Below are positions 5,699 to 8,155 of a stretch of DNA of 8,155 nucleotides, piece by piece. Source of the stretch: Azoarcus sp. (GTDB lineage Bacteria; Pseudomonadota; Gammaproteobacteria; Burkholderiales; Rhodocyclaceae); contig JAIRLA010000009.1 of NCBI GenBank assembly GCA_031259795.1, positions 1 to 8,155 on the forward strand, written 5' to 3'. The position numbers and the translations under genes are program-made. The notes below the pieces were generated by a model. It was not told the DNA's origin. It saw only the letters and a list, made by a program, of their open reading frames with translations, and ran no database searches. Within the stretch, counting starts at the first letter, position 1, and the number at the start of each line of letters is the position of its first letter.

Positions 5699-7266
5699 TG
5701 CGGCTTCCGCAGGCGCGCGTCCTCTTCATTTTCGCCCTGCCTTTCGCGGCCTTTTTGCTGCGCTTGGGCGGCGCGCCGCTGTTCGATGTCGATGAAGGGG
5801 CGTTTTCCGAGGCGACGCGCGAAATGTTCGAGCGCGGCGATTTCCTGTCGACCTATCTCAACGGCGAGCGCCGTTTCGACAAACCGATCCTCATCTATTG
5901 GCTGCAAGCGGCGAGCTACCATTGCCTTGGCGGCATCCTCGGAGCGGAATGGGCGTTCCGGCTGCCCTCGGCGCTGGCCGCGATCACGTGGTGCCTGGCG
6001 ACGTGGCACTTCGCCCGCAACCGCTTCGGCACGGACACGGCGCTGGCCGCGCTGGCGGTAGCGGCGACGGCGCTCGGCCCCTTCGCCATCGGACGCGCCG
6101 CCACCGCCGACGCCCTGCTCAACCTCCTGCTGGCGCTGGCGCTGTTCGATGCCTGGCGTCACCTCGAATCCAACCGGCGCGCGCCGCTGCTGCGCTGCTA
6201 TATGTGGATCGGCCTCGGCGCGCTCGCCAAAGGGCCGATCGCGCTCATCGTGCCGGGGGCGGTGACCTTCCTCTACTGCGCCAGCCGGGGAAACTGGCGC
6301 GCCTGGCTGCGCGCGCTCGCCGCGCCGCGCGGCTGGCTGATCTTCGCCGCGCTGACCGCGCCCTGGTACGGCGCGGCGCTCGCCATCCACGGCCAGGACT
6401 TCATCGACGGCTTCATCTTCAAGCACAATGTCAAGCGCTTCACCGGCACGCTCGAAGGCCACGCCGGCAGCCTCTTCTACTACCTCTTCATCGTGCCGCT
6501 CCTGCTGCTGCCCTGGACGGGCGCACTCATGGCAAGCCTGCGCCGGGCGAAGACCGACTGCGCCCGCCACACCGGCAGCGGCCTGCGCCGCTACCTGTGG
6601 CTCTGGGCGGCGTTCGTCATCGTCTTCTTCTCGCTCTCCGGCACCAAACTGCCGCACTACGCGCTCTACGGCGCCACGCCGCTCTTCCTGCTGATCGCCG
6701 CGCACCGCGAAGAACCCCGCCGCCCCTTCGCCCACCTCGCGCCGCCGACCCTGCTCCTCATCCTGTTCATCTTCCTGCCGGCGCTCTGCGGCATCCTCGC
6801 CACCCACGCCACGGGCAACGCCTACTACCGCGCCCTGCTCGCCGAAGCGACCTTGCGAGCCGGCGCCGCCTATTACGGAATATGCGGCGGCGCGCTGCTC
6901 ATCTGGCTGGTGGCGCTCTTCGCGCCGCGCGCCGCGCTGTGGAACCGCCTGCTGTTCGCCGCCGCCCTGCAAACCGCCGCGCTCGGACTCGCCGTCACGC
7001 CCTGGCTCGGCGCAATGCTGCAAGGCCCCGTGAAAGAAGCGGCGGAATTCGCGCGCGCCCGCCCCGAACCCGTCGTCCTCTGGAAACTGGACGCCCCCAG
7101 CGTCAGCGTCTACCTCGACGCCGTCACCCCCTCGCGCCCGCCGCGCGCCGGAGAGATCGCCATCACCCGCGTCGACCGCGTCCCGGCGGAAGGCTTCGAA
7201 TTTCTCTTCCGCCGCGCCGGAGTCGCCGTCGTGCGCATCGCCGCCGCGGACGCCGCCCCCCGGTAA
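5695..7266 (+). CDS. GT39-family ArnT-like glycosyltransferase
   Basis: This 523-residue polytopic enzyme of the PMT/ArnT type would use the polyprenyl-phosphate sugar made by the preceding GT2 and transfer it at the periplasmic face. The first periplasmic loop has the conserved acidic motif FDVDEGAFSEATREM (30-44, Asp31/Asp33/Glu34) and FDKPILIYWLQ (61-71, Lys63). Further family markers are GRAATADALLN (133-143), GALAKGP (175-181), KHNVKRF (243-249) and SGTKLPHYALY (315-325). About a dozen hydrophobic helices are followed by a small soluble C-terminal region (about 445-523), as in ArnT. Two adjacent start codons (ATGATG at 5695) lie after GGAAAGG; the first overlaps the GT2 stop. Lipid A, a lipopolysaccharide core sugar or another lipid are likelier acceptors than protein, given the neighbours, but this is inference. 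Confidence 0.88.
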   Translation: MMRLPQARVLFIFALPFAAFLLRLGGAPLFDVDEGAFSEATREMFERGDFLSTYLNGERRFDKPILIYWLQAASYHCLGGILGAEWAFRLPSALAAITWCLATWHFARNRFGTDTALAALAVAATALGPFAIGRAATADALLNLLLALALFDAWRHLESNRRAPLLRCYMWIGLGALAKGPIALIVPGAVTFLYCASRGNWRAWLRALAAPRGWLIFAALTAPWYGAALAIHGQDFIDGFIFKHNVKRFTGTLEGHAGSLFYYLFIVPLLLLPWTGALMASLRRAKTDCARHTGSGLRRYLWLWAAFVIVFFSLSGTKLPHYALYGATPLFLLIAAHREEPRRPFAHLAPPTLLLILFIFLPALCGILATHATGNAYYRALLAEATLRAGAAYYGICGGALLIWLVALFAPRAALWNRLLFAAALQTAALGLAVTPWLGAMLQGPVKEAAEFARARPEPVVLWKLDAPSVSVYLDAVTPSRPPRAGEIAITRVDRVPAEGFEFLFRRAGVAVVRIAAADAAPR

Positions 7267-7285
7267 GACGAAAAAGAAACAAACC

Positions 7286-7993
7286 ATGGCCCCCCCCCGC
7301 GCCGCCGATCCGCTCACCCTGACGATACTGCTGTCCACGCTGGCGGCGGCGGCGCTCTTCACCCTGTGGCCCGAACTCGATCTCGCGGTCAGCGCCTTCT
7401 TCTACCGTCCGGAAATTGCCGACTTCGCGGGCGACCAATCGGTACTGGCGGGGGTGATGTTCAAACTCATCCCCTACATCTCGACAGGCATCATCATCTT
7501 CCTCGCGGCGGCCTTCCTCGCCAGCTTCCTCGCGCCCCGAAAGCGCCACTGGCGCATCCGCAGCGGCTTCCTGCTCGCCGCGCTCATCCTCGGGCCGGGC
7601 CTCATCATCGACATGGCGGCCAAAGACCACTGGGGCCGCGCCCGTCCATCCAGAATCGCCGAATTCGGCGGCAACGCCCGCTTCACCCCCGCGCTACAGC
7701 CCACCGACCAATGCGGGAAAAACTGCTCCTTCGTCAGCGGCCACGCCTCGGCGGGCTTCTTCGCCGTCAGCCTCGGCTTCCTCGGCGGCGCGAGCGCGCG
7801 ACGCCGCTGGACGCTGGCCGGCCTCGCACTCGGCGGCATCGCCGGACTGGGCCGCATCGCCCAAGGCGGACACTTCCTCAGCGACGTAGTCTTCGCCTTC
7901 TTCATCACCTGGTGGTCGGCGTGGCTGGTATGGCTGGTCTTCCGGAAACTGGGCTGGATGGACGGAAGCGGGGAGCGGGACGCGGGGCGCTAG
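7286..7993 (+). CDS. PAP2-superfamily phosphatase, LpxE/LpxF-like (last in operon)
   Basis: This 235-residue membrane phosphatase differs from the first PAP2 gene of the operon. Motif 1 is KDHWGRARP (Lys113, Arg120). Motif 2 is FVSGHAS (149-155, His153), with Val replacing the usual Pro. Motif 3 is GRIAQGGHFLSD (189-200, Arg190, His196, Asp200), with Gly replacing the usual Ser. Catalytic Lys/Arg/His/Asp are all kept, so it should be active. Helices lie near 10-28, 55-82, 93-111, 154-168, 176-190 and 201-219. A CGKNC pair (Cys143, Cys147) lies in the loop before motif 2. Lipid A phosphatases LpxE and LpxF belong to this superfamily, making lipid A a reasonable candidate substrate, unproven. 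The ATG at 7286 follows the GT39 stop by 19 bp with only a weak A-rich ribosome site. Codons 2-4 hold a 9-C run. Confidence 0.85.
   Translation: MAPPRAADPLTLTILLSTLAAAALFTLWPELDLAVSAFFYRPEIADFAGDQSVLAGVMFKLIPYISTGIIIFLAAAFLASFLAPRKRHWRIRSGFLLAALILGPGLIIDMAAKDHWGRARPSRIAEFGGNARFTPALQPTDQCGKNCSFVSGHASAGFFAVSLGFLGGASARRRWTLAGLALGGIAGLGRIAQGGHFLSDVVFAFFITWWSAWLVWLVFRKLGWMDGSGERDAGR
7290..7298 (+). repeat. Nine-C homopolymer at the start of the last phosphatase gene
   Basis: Nine consecutive C residues follow ATGG, spanning codons 2-4 (Ala-Pro-Pro). Gain or loss of one C would shift the frame right after the start codon. It is the longest homopolymer I see in the window. Whether it varies is unknown. 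Confidence 0.75.
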
Positions 7994-7994
7994 A

Positions 7995-8042
7995 CAGCGG
8001 CGCTGGATAAAAAGGGGAGGAAGAAACGGAACGCTTGTCTAC
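7995..8042 (+). repeat. Dispersed repeat, copy B
   Basis: This second copy of the repeat at 369-415 lies in the same orientation and starts 1 bp after the stop codon of the last phosphatase gene. It shares CGCTGGATAAAAAGGG and TGTCTAC with copy A. The following bases (ACGCCCTGCCGCCAAAAAAA) resemble, less closely, the flanks of copy A and of the fragment at 2491-2515. Confidence 0.7.
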
Positions 8043-8078
8043 GCCCTGCCGCCAAAAAAACAGCGTCGCTGCGCTCCG

Positions 8079-8124
8079 TATGGAAGGAGACCCTCTCCCG
8101 CCCCTGACGGGGCACCCTCCCATA
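8079..8124. repeat. Nested inverted repeat beyond the operon end
   Basis: The outer arms TATGGAAGG (8079-8087) and CCTCCCATA (8116-8124) match at 8 of 9 pairs. Inside them sits a perfect hairpin, GCCCC-TGAC-GGGGC (8100-8113). No T-run follows, so it is not a textbook intrinsic terminator, although it could slow or protect a 3' end. It may equally be a small intergenic repeat element. Confidence 0.45.
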
Positions 8125-8155
8125 TGCACTAACCTAATAGCAAATTAATCCCAAA

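Larger units (their letters stand above)
2863..7993 (+). other. Five-gene lipid-linked sugar/phosphatase operon
   Basis: Five genes lie head to tail on one strand. The first four are joined by ATGA overlaps (3681-3684, 4610-4613, 5695-5698) and the fifth follows after 19 bp, so a single transcript is very likely. All products are membrane proteins of lipid or polyprenol metabolism. No sugar-nucleotide synthesis genes are included, so the donor must come from housekeeping pathways or another locus. No intrinsic terminator with a T-run is evident after the last gene. Confidence 0.8.

Noticed and set aside
5590..7362. Long minus-strand open frame (590 codons) opposite the GT39 gene
   Set aside because: The product is dominated by Gly/Glu/Arg/Ala strings and it overlaps a clear GT39 gene completely. 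It is a compositional shadow.

Overview
This 8.2-kb window is GC-rich bacterial DNA, most likely from a Gram-negative proteobacterium. It encodes an outer-membrane-type flagellar lipoprotein (FlgP), a periplasmic flagellar-ring protein (FlgT) and polyprenyl-phosphate/ArnT-type glycosyltransferases. Beta- or gammaproteobacteria fit best, but nothing here fixes the genus. There are no RNA genes and no CRISPR array.

Layout. (1) 1-240: one end of an IS481-type insertion sequence, with the first 54 codons of its transposase on the minus strand; the rest lies beyond the left edge. (2) 241-496: non-coding DNA with a widespread-type palindromic intergenic repeat (315-350) and one copy of a local dispersed repeat (369-415). 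(3) 497-2441, minus strand: a two-gene flagellar unit, flgP then flgT, 7 bp apart. (4) 2442-2862: a divergent intergenic region with an ATGTGA-N5-TCACAT inverted repeat and a hairpin. (5) 2863-7993, plus strand: a compact five-gene membrane operon. Its order is PAP2 phosphatase, flippase-like LPG-synthase-TM/UPF0104 protein, GT2 polyprenyl-phosphate glycosyltransferase, GT39 ArnT-like glycosyltransferase, second PAP2 phosphatase. The first four genes are joined by three ATGA stop/start overlaps. (6) 7994-8155: a second copy of the dispersed repeat and an inverted-repeat structure.

How the genes may work together. FlgP and FlgT are accessory basal-body parts (outer-membrane lipoprotein and H-ring protein), best known from Vibrio. 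The five-gene operon looks like a self-contained lipid-linked sugar pathway. GT2 would load a sugar onto a polyprenyl phosphate. The flippase-like protein may help move or handle the lipid carrier. GT39 would transfer the sugar at the periplasmic face. The two PAP2 enzymes would remove phosphate from lipid A, from another lipid, or from the spent carrier. The logic resembles Arn and rhizobial Rgt/Lpx lipid A remodelling, but the gene set differs: no sugar-nucleotide genes and no ArnE/F. This operon is the best candidate for an undescribed system here. The substrate is unknown.

Other points of note are a 9-C tract directly after the start codon of the last phosphatase, a change in G/C strand bias along the operon, and the same imperfect repeat on both sides of the flagellar and glycosyltransferase genes.
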